Part shown: one piece after another, positions 26,347 to 34,908 of the stretch | How the letters are laid out: the number at the start of each line of letters is the position of its first letter | How positions within the stretch are numbered: position 1 is the first letter of the stretch | DNA from: Io17-Chloro-G2 sp963663135 | Lineage (GTDB): Bacteria; Chloroflexota; Dehalococcoidia; Lucifugimonadales; UBA3495 | DNA length: 64,000 nucleotides | Assembly (NCBI GenBank): GCA_963663135.2 | Contig: CAXXRM010000005.1 | Span: 1,364,001 to 1,428,000 of the forward strand | Direction of reading: 5' to 3' | Notes under the pieces: generated by a model | Seen by the model: the letters and a program-made list of their open reading frames with translations, nothing else | Told to the model about the DNA's origin: nothing | Database searches by the model: none | Program-made: the position numbers and the translations under genes

Positions 26347-27570
26347 ATGAAAGCCGAGATCCTTTCGATTGGCACTGAATTGCTCATGGGGGAATTGACT
26401 GACACCAACGCCGCCTGGATTGCCGGGCGCCTTCCACCCCTGGGCATCGAGCTTCAATGGGTATCCATAGTCGGGGACAATCTGCATATGCTGACCGACG
26501 CTTTCACGACGGGGATGGGACGGTCGGACTTCATATTCACCACCGGAGGGCTTGGCCCGACCCAGGACGACCTCACCCGGGAAGCGGTCGCCGCCGCCAT
26601 GGGGGAGACTCCAATATTGCAGGAAGACGTGCTCGCCGGTTTGGAGAGGTATTTTCAGAACCGGGGAACCGCCATGCCTTCCCACAACGTCAAGCAGGCC
26701 CATCTGATACCTTCGGCCCGGTTCCTGGCCAACCCCAACGGCACGGCCCCCGGTTGGTGGACCCAGCGGGATGGTAGCGTTATTGTCAACATGCCCGGAC
26801 CTCCGGGAGAGATGCATCCCATGTGGGAAAATCAGGTTGCCCCCAGCCTGAGGGAGATCGTCACCGGGGATGTGACCATCACGCGAAACATAAAAACCAT
26901 GGGGATGTCCGAAGGGGCCATAGACGAGATTGTGGGCGAGTTTTTCGGCCTGGAAAACCCATACCTGGGGATTTACTCCAAGGCCGATGGAATTCACCTG
27001 AGGGTTATCGCCAGGGCCCGCGAGGAAGCCGAAGCTAAAGCCATGATACGCCCCGTGGAGGTTGCCATCCACGAACGGCTGGGGCCCTACGTGTGGGGCT
27101 ATGACGATGAAACGCCGGACCAAGCCGTGGGGAATATCCTGATGGAGCGTGGGCTGACCCTGGCGACAATGGAGTCCTGCACCGGGGGCTACCTGGGCAA
27201 CAGCATCACCGACGTGGCCGAAAGCAGCCGTTATTTTAAGGGTGGTCTGGTGGCTTACAGCAACGAGTCGATGATGGCAGCCGGGGTCCCGGAATCGGTC
27301 ATTGTCGACCACGGTTTGGTCAGTCCGGAAACCGCCGTCGCTATGGCGCAGGCGATCCGGGAGGAAATGGCCGCCGACTACGGTATCGGCATTGCCGGCT
27401 CGGCCGGGACCGATGGAGACCGGCCCATGGGAACGGCTTACCTGGCCATCGTAGGGCCCCACGGTTCCAAGGAAATGGAGCTGCGTGTCCCGCCCCGCAG
27501 GGTCACCATCAAGCGCCGCATGTCCAACACCGCCCTGATTGAACTCCGAAAGCTGATTTCCAACGGTTGA
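26347..27570 (+). CDS. cinA: CinA family nicotinamide-nucleotide amidase / competence-damage protein
   Basis: A 407-residue CinA. Seen: N-terminal MoeA/MogA-like COG1058 domain (AEILSIGTELLMGELTDTNA, FTTGGLGPTQDDLTREAVA), proposed to act as an ADP-ribose or NAD-phosphate pyrophosphatase, and the C-terminal amidase domain (LATMESCTGGYLGNSITD with the catalytic Ser/Cys region, GIGIAGSAGTDGDRPMGTAYLA), which deamidates nicotinamide mononucleotide in NAD salvage. ACAGGAG precedes the ATG. It follows the ABC operon by 86 bases but appears functionally separate. Confidence 0.92.
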   Translation: MKAEILSIGTELLMGELTDTNAAWIAGRLPPLGIELQWVSIVGDNLHMLTDAFTTGMGRSDFIFTTGGLGPTQDDLTREAVAAAMGETPILQEDVLAGLERYFQNRGTAMPSHNVKQAHLIPSARFLANPNGTAPGWWTQRDGSVIVNMPGPPGEMHPMWENQVAPSLREIVTGDVTITRNIKTMGMSEGAIDEIVGEFFGLENPYLGIYSKADGIHLRVIARAREEAEAKAMIRPVEVAIHERLGPYVWGYDDETPDQAVGNILMERGLTLATMESCTGGYLGNSITDVAESSRYFKGGLVAYSNESMMAAGVPESVIVDHGLVSPETAVAMAQAIREEMAADYGIGIAGSAGTDGDRPMGTAYLAIVGPHGSKEMELRVPPRRVTIKRRMSNTALIELRKLISNG

Positions 27571-28366
27571 CCTCATAACCGGTAACCCAGGTGGGCGGCG
27601 GACTCCCACCCACGTCATCCTCCGCACAACGGGATTCCACGAATTGAGCAGGACCATACCGGATTGCATATTGGGGCATGGTTCCTCGTAACGGTCTCCC
27701 GGATCGCGGCTCATCCCCGGAATACAACGCCCCACCCCAACCGGCAATTCCGCGCCGGGAGCCACACCGGCAAGTCAAACGCATTCTAACGTGACGGGCG
27801 ATTCTTGAATCCAAAGCGACGCCTGACCGCCGTCTATCCGAATGCACACACTTCCCGCCGTGCCCACCCCCACGCCGTAGTCGCCGCAGATGCCTGACCA
27901 CCTTCTATCCGACGGCACACACTTCCCGCCGTGCCCACTCCCCGTCTTTCTCGCCGCAGCGGAAATCCAGAGCCCTTCCTGTGCGCCGACACGCTTATCC
28001 CAACGGGGTAACGCCAGGTGGGGGCACCCGCCTCACCCGTCCTAACGCCTTTGCCGCATAACCATCCCCCGGGCATCGGGGAACCCCTAAAGAACAAAAT
28101 GGCTCTGGGTTCCCGCTGCGGGAGACCTTTGCATAATCGGTAAGATGGGGCGAACACTGCCTGGGTTCGAACGTGGATGAACCCACAATCCCGCCCTAAT
28201 CCAGGGTTACAAAGGTCTCCTGCGGCGACAACCGAGAGGTTTGGGAGCTTGATCCACGATAACCGCCGGAAGACAATTGCGGCCCAGAGCCGCTCGGGGC
28301 TACGCGCAGTCTCCATATCCGACATTCCGGTGATGCCCGGACGTATCACTTTAGGCTACAAAAGCC
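27571..28366. repeat. intergenic region with MITE-family sequence and a 70-bp duplication
   Basis: No gene is supported here. Two near-copies of a roughly 70-bp unit (from about 27821 and 27892) share CACACACTTCCCGCCGTGCC. The second copy leads into CTTTCTCGCCGCAGCGGAAATCCAGAGCCC at about 27942, the core word of the dispersed repeat family. The next 50 bases (CGCTTATCCCAACGGGGTAACGCCAGGTG) match the interior of the repeat at 59232-59275. An inverted core word lies near 28102 (CTCTGGGTTCCCGCTGCGGG), giving a degenerate element of about 190 bp. Confidence 0.6.
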
Positions 28367-28398
28367 AGCCGGCCGCGGGTTAGACCACGCGGCCGGCT
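28367..28398 (-). terminator. rho-independent terminator of the VWA gene cluster
   Basis: Perfect 11-bp stem: AGCCGGCCGCG (28367-28377) and CGCGGCCGGCT (28388-28398) with a 10-base loop. Read on the minus strand it is followed by TTTTG. It lies 56 bases past the stop of the VWA gene. Confidence 0.75.
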
Positions 28399-28453
28399 TT
28401 AGGTTAAACAATTACCATTGGCTTGCGTCTTGGAGCCGGACGAATACTCCGGC

Positions 28454-31400
28454 TTAGGTGCTCAACTGGCGGTAGAGCATGGGTAGGCGTTCCGGCAGAG
28501 ACCAGATCTCGCCCAGCACTTCATAGCCCATGTCGCCGCACATGCTCTTCAGGTAATCGTGGCCCGCTTTGTCCACCGTTAGGCAGAATGGCGTGATTTC
28601 CTTGCGCTTGGCCTCCAGCAGCGCCATGTGGGTGTCGTGGACGGCGTATTCCTTTTCCACTCCCTCCCGGCTGTATCCACGGTCCTGCGGACGGCCGTCG
28701 CTAATAAGGAACATGATCTTGGTCGTAGCGGCCTGGTTTTCCAGCTTGGTGATGGCGTGGCGGATGGCCGCGCCCATCCGGGTGGCATGCAAGGGAGATA
28801 CCTTGTCCAGGCGCCGCCTGATCCTGTCGTGGAAGCTCTCGTTGATGTCCTTGATGACATAGAACTCCACGTTTTCCCGGCCATAACCGGAGAAGCCGTA
28901 GATCCCATAGGTGTCGCCGATGGATTCCAGTGCGTTGATCAGCAACGCCGTGCTCTCTTTTTCCAGGTCAATGATCCGCTTGTAGTTGCGGCGGACCAGC
29001 CCTTCCCGGCGGCGGCGCAGCCAGACCATGTACTCCACGGGATCATCGGGGGCGTCCCTGTCGTCCACCACCTGTCGGCCTTCGTCGATCGCCTCGGCGG
29101 TGGAAGCGCTCATGTCCAGCAGGAAAACCACCGCCACGTCCCGCTTCGCCCGGTTGCGCTGCCAGTAGATTTTTTCGTCCGGAGGCACCCCCATCCGCAA
29201 GTCGGCCCACGCCTCCAACCCGGCGTTCAAATCGATGTCCTCGCCGTCCGTCAACCGGTAGATCTTGCGCCAGCTTTCCGGCATGATCAACTCGAACTGG
29301 CGCTTGATGTGGGTGGACAGGGACACGTAGTTTTTCAAGGCATCGTTGTAGAAAGTCGAGTCGCCCTCCTCCACCGTTTTCTCTTTGACGATGCACCACC
29401 TGGGTTTGTAGTCTCCCGCACGGAAGTCCCACTCATCGTAGGCGAAAGTCAGGGGCTCCCTCGCCTCGAGTTCGCCGCCTTGCTCGCCGTCGTGAAGGAG
29501 GGGTCCATACCCTTCACCCGGTTGTGAGTTTGGTGGCGGCGTCCCAAGCTCTTTCATCAGGTTTTGAGCATACATCGCCATGTTGTTGTTGATATCGCCT
29601 TGTTCCGCGTCCAACTCCAGCTCAGGATTGTCCTGAAGCAGCTGCTCCAGCATTTCCTGGGACATGGGCTGCCCTTCCGAGTCATCATCGGACTCGTTTT
29701 GCATCCGGGCAATCAGTTGGACCATCTCGGGCTTGAACTCGCCCCGGTAGTCCACCGGCTCCGGTGATTCATAGGGATCGCCTTCGGCACTCTCCCCCGA
29801 CTCGCCCTGGCCGGAACTTAGCTGGTCCAGAAGCTGCTCGTATTCGTCTTCGTCGAAATCGCCGGGTTCTTCCAGGTTCTCGTCCTCCCACTCCTCCTCG
29901 GGCTTGGTCTCGTTTTCAATGCGAGAGATGATTTCGTAGGCCCGCAGCGTGGCTTCAGAGGTGTCCTCCACGGTGGCAGTGGAAACCCGGAGTTCGTGCA
30001 GAATGCGGGCCAGCATGACCGCAGCGTCCTTATAGTCCGTGGGCACGGGCAGGTCGGTAAACTGCTCCAGGCTCATGTGAACCAACAGTTCCACCAGGGC
30101 CTGCTGCATTGCCATTTCTTGAATCGGGGGTCGGCTGGCCAGCGATTCGTCCTGCACCCGTTTGGCCGACTGGCGAATGCCCGGGTATTCCACCTTGATG
30201 CGGTAGTCCAGCCGGCAGTCTTCCAGCACCGTAAAAATGTCAAAGGCCAGCCGCCGGTTCCTGAACAGTTGGAAAAACCGCCCCACGTCCGTGTAAGCCC
30301 GGTCGGTGTATGCCGGATGGGAGTAACCCTCGGGCGCTTCCGGTGCCTCCACCGGTACCGTCAACTCGGGCATTCCGTTGCTTACCCTTTGCGCCTGTAT
30401 TTCCGCCAGCCTGGCCTTTTCCTCCAGCTCCATTTCAAAACGCCGGTCGGTAAAAATGCCTGAGGGGGTCTCAAAATCATAGGCGAAGCTGCCGAATTCC
30501 AAGTGGCCGATCTGGTGGGTAGACACCACCTTGAACCAGGCAAAGTTATCTTTCTTGTCGGGGTAATGGTCCACCACCGGAGGCAGGAAAACCTTGGAGC
30601 CGTCGGTGGAGGCGGTGTCTTCATCCACCCAGCCGATGTTTTTGTCCACCAACTCCTTGGTGTCCATCACGTCGATGCCCGCGCCGGACAGCGCCCGGCA
30701 ATAAAGGCCGATGATCCCCTTCACTTTGTCCAGTTCCAGGCTTGAAGACAGGGTCTCCAACATGGCCTCGGAGGTGTTGGACTCTATCTTGAAAAAGGCA
30801 ATCCCGCTTTCCGGGTTGTCCCGCAGCAGGCCCACTCCGTGCTGGAACCAGGCATCCAACTGACTGACGGTGATTCGGTCCAAGACACCGCTGAGGCTCT
30901 TGAGGAATGCGGGAACGGCCTCGGGGGAAACGGCCAGCAGGCTTTCACACAGGTCGAGGATGTAACCCTGGGAACCTTGGGGAACCCTGCTGAGCGCCTG
31001 GGTGCCGTCGGCCAAGAACCGGGAGGTGTCTCGCAGCCCCACCTTTGCCAACCGTTCGCCAAGTTTCAGGAAGCGCCCGGTTTGACCTTCTTCAACCTGT
31101 TGCAGGGCTTTGGGCACCATCTCCAGGCAGCTTTTAACCTCGCGCCAGCTCCCTTCGATTAACGCGCGGGACATGGACAGGAAGGGCTCACGCTCCCGAC
31201 CCATTCCCGGCAGCACGTCGCGCCCCAAGACCAGGCATTCGGCGGCAACGTCGTAAGACTTGTAGGAAAGTGCTTCGATGAGGGAAGCGAAAACCTCGAC
31301 ATCCCAGAATGGCAAATTGCGTACCAAGTCCGGGCTGACCTCGAAGAACTTGGCGGCCAGGGTGCTGGATTTCCAGGTCCCTTTGTACAAGCTGCGGCCC

Positions 31401-31771
31401 AGGCCGGCCCATCTGGGTATGTACTGGGGGCGCAGGTTGGGCACGATAGCGGAGCTGGCCCGGAAGAAAGCCACCGCCAAAGTCGGTGAATCTTGAGCCA
31501 GGTAGGTCCCGCAACGGGCCCATTGCATGAAAGACGGGAAGGAAAGGAAGCGGGCTACTTCCGGCCCCACGCGATAATATTCCACCGCTGATTCCCAGGA
31601 CCGCACGGTTTGGGTGGCGATGGCCAGACCTTCCTTAGCCCACAGCGACAGTTCCTCTTCTCCGAAGGTGGGTTCGACCAGCGCAACCGCCTCCCGATAG
31701 GATTCCCCCACTGCGGCGGGCAGCTTTGCTAGTTCTTGCTCTATTTCAGACCGAGGACCTGTACTCAACAC
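28454..31771 (-). CDS. large VWA-domain protein (NorD/CbbO-like partner of MoxR ATPase)
   Basis: A 1105-residue protein related to NorD/CbbO, which work with MoxR-type AAA+ ATPases to remodel or activate target enzymes. Seen: an N-terminal ~400-residue helical region with repeat-like segments (LAVAFFRASSAIVP, LAAKFFEVSPDLVRNLPFW), a middle NorD-like part (FFQLFRNRRLAFDIFTVLEDCRLDYRI), an acidic stretch (PEEEWEDENLEEPGDFDEDE, about 620-700), and a C-terminal VWA domain with intact MIDAS DMSAS (about residue 885) and FLISDGRPQDRGYS. It is roughly twice the length of NorD. The target is unknown. Confidence 0.85.
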   Translation of the reverse strand: MLSTGPRSEIEQELAKLPAAVGESYREAVALVEPTFGEEELSLWAKEGLAIATQTVRSWESAVEYYRVGPEVARFLSFPSFMQWARCGTYLAQDSPTLAVAFFRASSAIVPNLRPQYIPRWAGLGRSLYKGTWKSSTLAAKFFEVSPDLVRNLPFWDVEVFASLIEALSYKSYDVAAECLVLGRDVLPGMGREREPFLSMSRALIEGSWREVKSCLEMVPKALQQVEEGQTGRFLKLGERLAKVGLRDTSRFLADGTQALSRVPQGSQGYILDLCESLLAVSPEAVPAFLKSLSGVLDRITVSQLDAWFQHGVGLLRDNPESGIAFFKIESNTSEAMLETLSSSLELDKVKGIIGLYCRALSGAGIDVMDTKELVDKNIGWVDEDTASTDGSKVFLPPVVDHYPDKKDNFAWFKVVSTHQIGHLEFGSFAYDFETPSGIFTDRRFEMELEEKARLAEIQAQRVSNGMPELTVPVEAPEAPEGYSHPAYTDRAYTDVGRFFQLFRNRRLAFDIFTVLEDCRLDYRIKVEYPGIRQSAKRVQDESLASRPPIQEMAMQQALVELLVHMSLEQFTDLPVPTDYKDAAVMLARILHELRVSTATVEDTSEATLRAYEIISRIENETKPEEEWEDENLEEPGDFDEDEYEQLLDQLSSGQGESGESAEGDPYESPEPVDYRGEFKPEMVQLIARMQNESDDDSEGQPMSQEMLEQLLQDNPELELDAEQGDINNNMAMYAQNLMKELGTPPPNSQPGEGYGPLLHDGEQGGELEAREPLTFAYDEWDFRAGDYKPRWCIVKEKTVEEGDSTFYNDALKNYVSLSTHIKRQFELIMPESWRKIYRLTDGEDIDLNAGLEAWADLRMGVPPDEKIYWQRNRAKRDVAVVFLLDMSASTAEAIDEGRQVVDDRDAPDDPVEYMVWLRRRREGLVRRNYKRIIDLEKESTALLINALESIGDTYGIYGFSGYGRENVEFYVIKDINESFHDRIRRRLDKVSPLHATRMGAAIRHAITKLENQAATTKIMFLISDGRPQDRGYSREGVEKEYAVHDTHMALLEAKRKEITPFCLTVDKAGHDYLKSMCGDMGYEVLGEIWSLPERLPMLYRQLST

Positions 31772-31779
31772 CCGCCTCC

Positions 31780-32361
31780 TTATTCCGCCTTGTCATCTTG
31801 CAACAAACCCAGGAACTGCTGAAGAATCCTTGCGGTTGCGCCGGAGATCAAATGGCCGTTGTACGCATACGAGTAGGCGCTTACCTCCCGGCCTTCTTCA
31901 ATGCGGGTTTCCACCCGCACGCAAGCCGGGTCGAGAAGCACACTCAAGGGAACTTCCAGCACTTCCGCTATTTCAATCTCGCTTGGTTTGAACTCGTAGG
32001 GGTAATCGATGGTCCCTGCGTAGACCTGGATTCTGAACCCGCTCCTGGTAGTCATGTCGTCAAGTTGGCCCAGGACCGACACGTCGGAGCGCTTGATACC
32101 CATTTCCTCTTCGGTTTCCCGCAACGCAGTGTCGAGGAAATCCCGGTCTTCAGGGTCTTTGGCACCGCCGGGAAAAGATATTTCCCCTTTGTGGTATTCC
32201 ACATCCTCGGAGCGTTTGTTGAGGAGGATGCAGAACTCACCATCCTTTGGGTACAGGAGAAGCATAACGGCGGCGGGAGTCAAAGAAGCGTCGGCCACCT
32301 CATTACGTACCCGGGTGGCCAACGCTTTTTGCACTAAATCAGCAGGGGACAAGCCCATCAA
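31780..32361 (-). CDS. Nudix hydrolase, CoA pyrophosphatase type
   Basis: A 193-residue Nudix hydrolase of the NudL/CoA diphosphatase subgroup, which cleaves CoA to 3',5'-ADP and phosphopantetheine. Seen: the subgroup motif HKGEISFPGG immediately before the Nudix box, whose core reads TALRETEEEMGI with the metal-binding glutamates. It lies between the MoxR and VWA genes with gaps of 8 and 11 bases, so it is co-transcribed with them and with coaE, the last step of CoA synthesis. The specificity is inferred from the motif. Confidence 0.88.
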   Translation of the reverse strand: MMGLSPADLVQKALATRVRNEVADASLTPAAVMLLLYPKDGEFCILLNKRSEDVEYHKGEISFPGGAKDPEDRDFLDTALRETEEEMGIKRSDVSVLGQLDDMTTRSGFRIQVYAGTIDYPYEFKPSEIEIAEVLEVPLSVLLDPACVRVETRIEEGREVSAYSYAYNGHLISGATARILQQFLGLLQDDKAE

Positions 32362-32372
32362 ATCTGGAAACT

Positions 32373-33272
32373 CTACTCGAATATTGAGGAAACCACCTCT
32401 TCAAGGCTCCGTTGGAGTTCCTCTTCGTCAGTCAGTGTCCACACGATAGCGACCTGGCACGCCCGGCGGGAACTGATGCCTTCAGTCATTAACCGCCCGG
32501 CGTAGATCAAAAGTCTGGTGCTGGCGCCTTCTTGAAGGCCATGCTCCTGCAAGTTTCTGATCTTGGATCCCAACTTCGCCAGAGCCACCGCCTGCTCGTC
32601 GGTGCATCCGCTTTCCCGGGCCACAATTTCCGCTTCGATATCTGGCGGAGGATAGTTGAACTCAATGGAGATGAACCGCTGCCTGGTGCTGTGTTTGAGG
32701 TCCTTCAATGCACTCTGGTATCCGGGATTGTAGGAAATGCAAAGCAGGAACCGGTCGTCGGCTTCGATAATGGAGCCAGTCTTTTCAACGGGGAGAATCC
32801 TGCGGTGGTCGGTGAGGGGGTGAATCAACACCGTGGTGTCCTTCCGGGCTTCAACAACCTCGTCCAAGTACAGAATCGCGCCGTTTTTCACCGCCCTGGT
32901 CATCGGGCCGTCAATCCAGCGGGTCCCTTGAGCATCTAGCAAATACCGGCCAACGAGGTCGCTGGCGGTCAGGTCTTCATGGCAGGCAATGGTTACCAGG
33001 GGAACCCGAACCTCGCCTTCCTGGAGTTCCTGGGACTCGCCGTCCGTTTCCCTCAAAACAGTCATGGGACGCCCCAACTTCCAGGCCATATATTCCACGA
33101 ACCGCGTCTTGCCACAGCCGGTCGGTCCCTTCAAAAGGACCGGAATGTGCTGGCGGTACGCGGCGGTAAACAGGTCCAACTCGTCCCCGATAGAACGATA
33201 GTACGGCTCCTGCCGTACCAGAAATTCTTCAATGGCGTACTCTTTAAATTGGGGCTCTGCCGCTTCTACCAT
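32373..33272 (-). CDS. MoxR-family AAA+ ATPase (CbbQ/NorQ-like)
   Basis: A 299-residue AAA+ ATPase of the CbbQ/NirQ/NorQ group, cytoplasmic partner of the VWA protein two genes downstream. Seen: Walker A KGPTGCGKTRFVEYMAW (about residue 47), Walker B AILYLDEVVEARKD, sensor-1 region FLLCISYNPGYQSALKDL and arginine-finger segment STRQRFISIEFNYP. Its ATG overlaps the coaE stop (TAATG), so the two are translationally coupled. Such pairs insert metals or activate enzymes such as rubisco or NO reductase; neither is in this window. Confidence 0.9.
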   Translation of the reverse strand: MVEAAEPQFKEYAIEEFLVRQEPYYRSIGDELDLFTAAYRQHIPVLLKGPTGCGKTRFVEYMAWKLGRPMTVLRETDGESQELQEGEVRVPLVTIACHEDLTASDLVGRYLLDAQGTRWIDGPMTRAVKNGAILYLDEVVEARKDTTVLIHPLTDHRRILPVEKTGSIIEADDRFLLCISYNPGYQSALKDLKHSTRQRFISIEFNYPPPDIEAEIVARESGCTDEQAVALAKLGSKIRNLQEHGLQEGASTRLLIYAGRLMTEGISSRRACQVAIVWTLTDEEELQRSLEEVVSSIFE

Positions 33273-33883
33273 TATATTTGCTCTACCCTTCCTTTGATTC
33301 TAGATTCCCATAGGGAGTCCACAACCTGCTCCAACGCAGGTAGGTCCCCCGCATTGTCCACTACTACGTCCGCTCGCTCCAAGCGCTCCTGAATATCCAT
33401 CTGGGACTTGATGCGCCGGTTCACTTCGGCCTCATCCATGCCGCTGCGGGCATAGAGGCGTTTCATAACCAGATCCAGCGGGGAGTCCACCACCCAGACC
33501 TCATCGACCAGAGTCTCCCACCCCGCTTCAAACATTAGGGCCGCTTCTACGACCACCACTGATGCGCCGTCGGCCCGGAACTGCTGGATCCTATCCGCCA
33601 CCATTCCGGCCATCCGGGGGTGCATTATAGCGTTGAGCTTGGCCAATTGCTCCGGGTCTGAGAATACCAACGCTCCCAGCTTTTTCCGGTCTATTGCTCC
33701 ACCGGCCTCCAGGATTTCCTCTCCAAAGGCCCGGACCACTTCGTTCCAGATCTCGGAATTGGGAGTGTAGGCGTCGTGGCCTACGTGGTCGGCGTTGATT
33801 ATTTTTGCCCCTAACTGTTCCAACCTGCCGGTAACGGCGGACTTGCCAGTCCCTATGCTGCCGGTAAGCCCTATCACCAGCAT
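33272..33883 (-). CDS. coaE: dephospho-CoA kinase
   Basis: A 203-residue dephospho-CoA kinase, catalysing the final step of coenzyme A synthesis. Seen: P-loop IGLTGSIGTGKSAV at the N-terminus, KIINADHVGHDAY with the conserved Asp, KLNAIMHPRMAGMV (substrate loop), VVVVEAALMFEAGWE and RMDEAEVNRRIKSQ-like lid (here SGMDEAEVNRRIKSQMD). The length is standard. Its stop overlaps the MoxR ATPase start. A CoA-degrading Nudix gene lies in the same unit. Confidence 0.94.
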   Translation of the reverse strand: MLVIGLTGSIGTGKSAVTGRLEQLGAKIINADHVGHDAYTPNSEIWNEVVRAFGEEILEAGGAIDRKKLGALVFSDPEQLAKLNAIMHPRMAGMVADRIQQFRADGASVVVVEAALMFEAGWETLVDEVWVVDSPLDLVMKRLYARSGMDEAEVNRRIKSQMDIQERLERADVVVDNAGDLPALEQVVDSLWESRIKGRVEQI

Positions 33884-34001
33884 AACAGGCCGGGCTCAAC
33901 CTCCGAATTCAAGCTGGAAACGCAAGGAAAACCGCCCGATGCCGTTGAGTTCCGGTAAACCTCTCCGGCGAGCGACGGCGCCATTTTACCAATCGTACTC
34001 A

Positions 34002-34027
34002 CGGTGGTCAACAACGGTGGTCAACAA
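34002..34027. repeat. 13-bp perfect tandem duplication
   Basis: CGGTGGTCAACAA is present twice in direct succession in the 235-base gap between rimI and coaE. No gene or clear promoter is seen in this gap. Confidence 0.8.
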
Positions 34028-34117
34028 TCGCGTACGCAGGGCCGGAAGTTGGTATCAATGGGAAGGCGCTCCCGCGGCTCCCAGCGCCGGAGCGCACCCC
34101 AATTGGGGTGAACTGCC

Positions 34118-34801
34118 CTAAGCATTGATCTGAATCTCGCCCCATCGGGAGCGGAACGTATCCTGCAAACCCTGGAACATGGCGTGGTAATCTTCGGTAT
34201 CGATTGGGGATGTGGTCATAATCACCGCATCTTCCCTGTTGTCGGAGTAGTACCCTTTGCGGGTGCCCACGTTTTTGAAGTCGTATTTTTCGTAAAGCCT
34301 TTGGGCCGTAAAGTTTGAGACTCGGGCCTCCAGGGTCATCACCTTGGACCCGTACTCCTGGGCTGCCCGCACCGACCCGATGAGCAAAAGCTCGCCGATT
34401 CCCCGGCCGCGGAGCGGCTCCCTGACTGCGATTTCGGTAATGTGGGCTTCTTCGCCCTGGAACCACACGCTCACGTAGCCCGCGATCAATTCTACCTTGG
34501 GAGGGTCGTTGGACGGCTTTCCAATCAACCCGTGCACACCTTTAGTCACCCTTTCCAGCAGTGGCAGAGCGGGTTTCGCATCGCCCAAAAACGGCGCAGG
34601 GTCCACAGCTTCAGGGGACGGGCAGGCCACCAGGTAGCAGGCGTAGCGATTGTTCAACTCGCGCTTGAAGGGGGTGCTCGTCCAGAGAGGCGAGAAGGCT
34701 TCCTTCTCGATTTCTATGACCTGGTTGATGTCCTGGGGTTGTAGCCGCCTGAGCCACACATCCATGCGATAGCACTTAATCTGCGTCTGAGTTGGGGGCA
34801 T
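34118..34801 (-). CDS. rimI: ribosomal-protein-alanine N-acetyltransferase (RimI-like GNAT)
   Basis: A 227-residue GNAT acetyltransferase. Seen: LRRLQPQDINQVIEIEKEAF and SPLWTSTPFKRELNN of the RimI N-terminus, the acetyl-CoA motif ITEIAVREPLRGRGIGELLL (Q/RxxGxG), then LEARVSNFTAQRLYEKYDFKNVGTRKGYY, the RimI signature. It is longer than typical RimI (about 150) because of an insertion at about residues 60-105 (SPEAVDPAPFLGDAKPALPL) and a C-terminal tail. In the cell RimI acetylates the N-terminal alanine of protein S18; other protein targets are possible. Confidence 0.82.
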   Translation of the reverse strand: MPPTQTQIKCYRMDVWLRRLQPQDINQVIEIEKEAFSPLWTSTPFKRELNNRYACYLVACPSPEAVDPAPFLGDAKPALPLLERVTKGVHGLIGKPSNDPPKVELIAGYVSVWFQGEEAHITEIAVREPLRGRGIGELLLIGSVRAAQEYGSKVMTLEARVSNFTAQRLYEKYDFKNVGTRKGYYSDNREDAVIMTTSPIDTEDYHAMFQGLQDTFRSRWGEIQINA

Positions 34802-34908
34802 CTTAACATAGGGCCCCAGGCATTCCCAAGACTAATCCCCAGGGCAATTCGCACAGAGTTGGCCCTATTCTAAATCTCCAGCCTGCTTGGTCCCCTCTCT
34901 ATTTTCCT

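Noticed and set aside
26278..27765. 495-codon open frame antisense to cinA
   Set aside because: It is a shadow of cinA: Gly/His/Pro-rich, without family motifs, while cinA itself is complete and conserved.
28155..28190. GGTTCGAAC resembling a tRNA T-arm
   Set aside because: The flanking bases do not form a T stem, and no acceptor, D or anticodon stems can be drawn.
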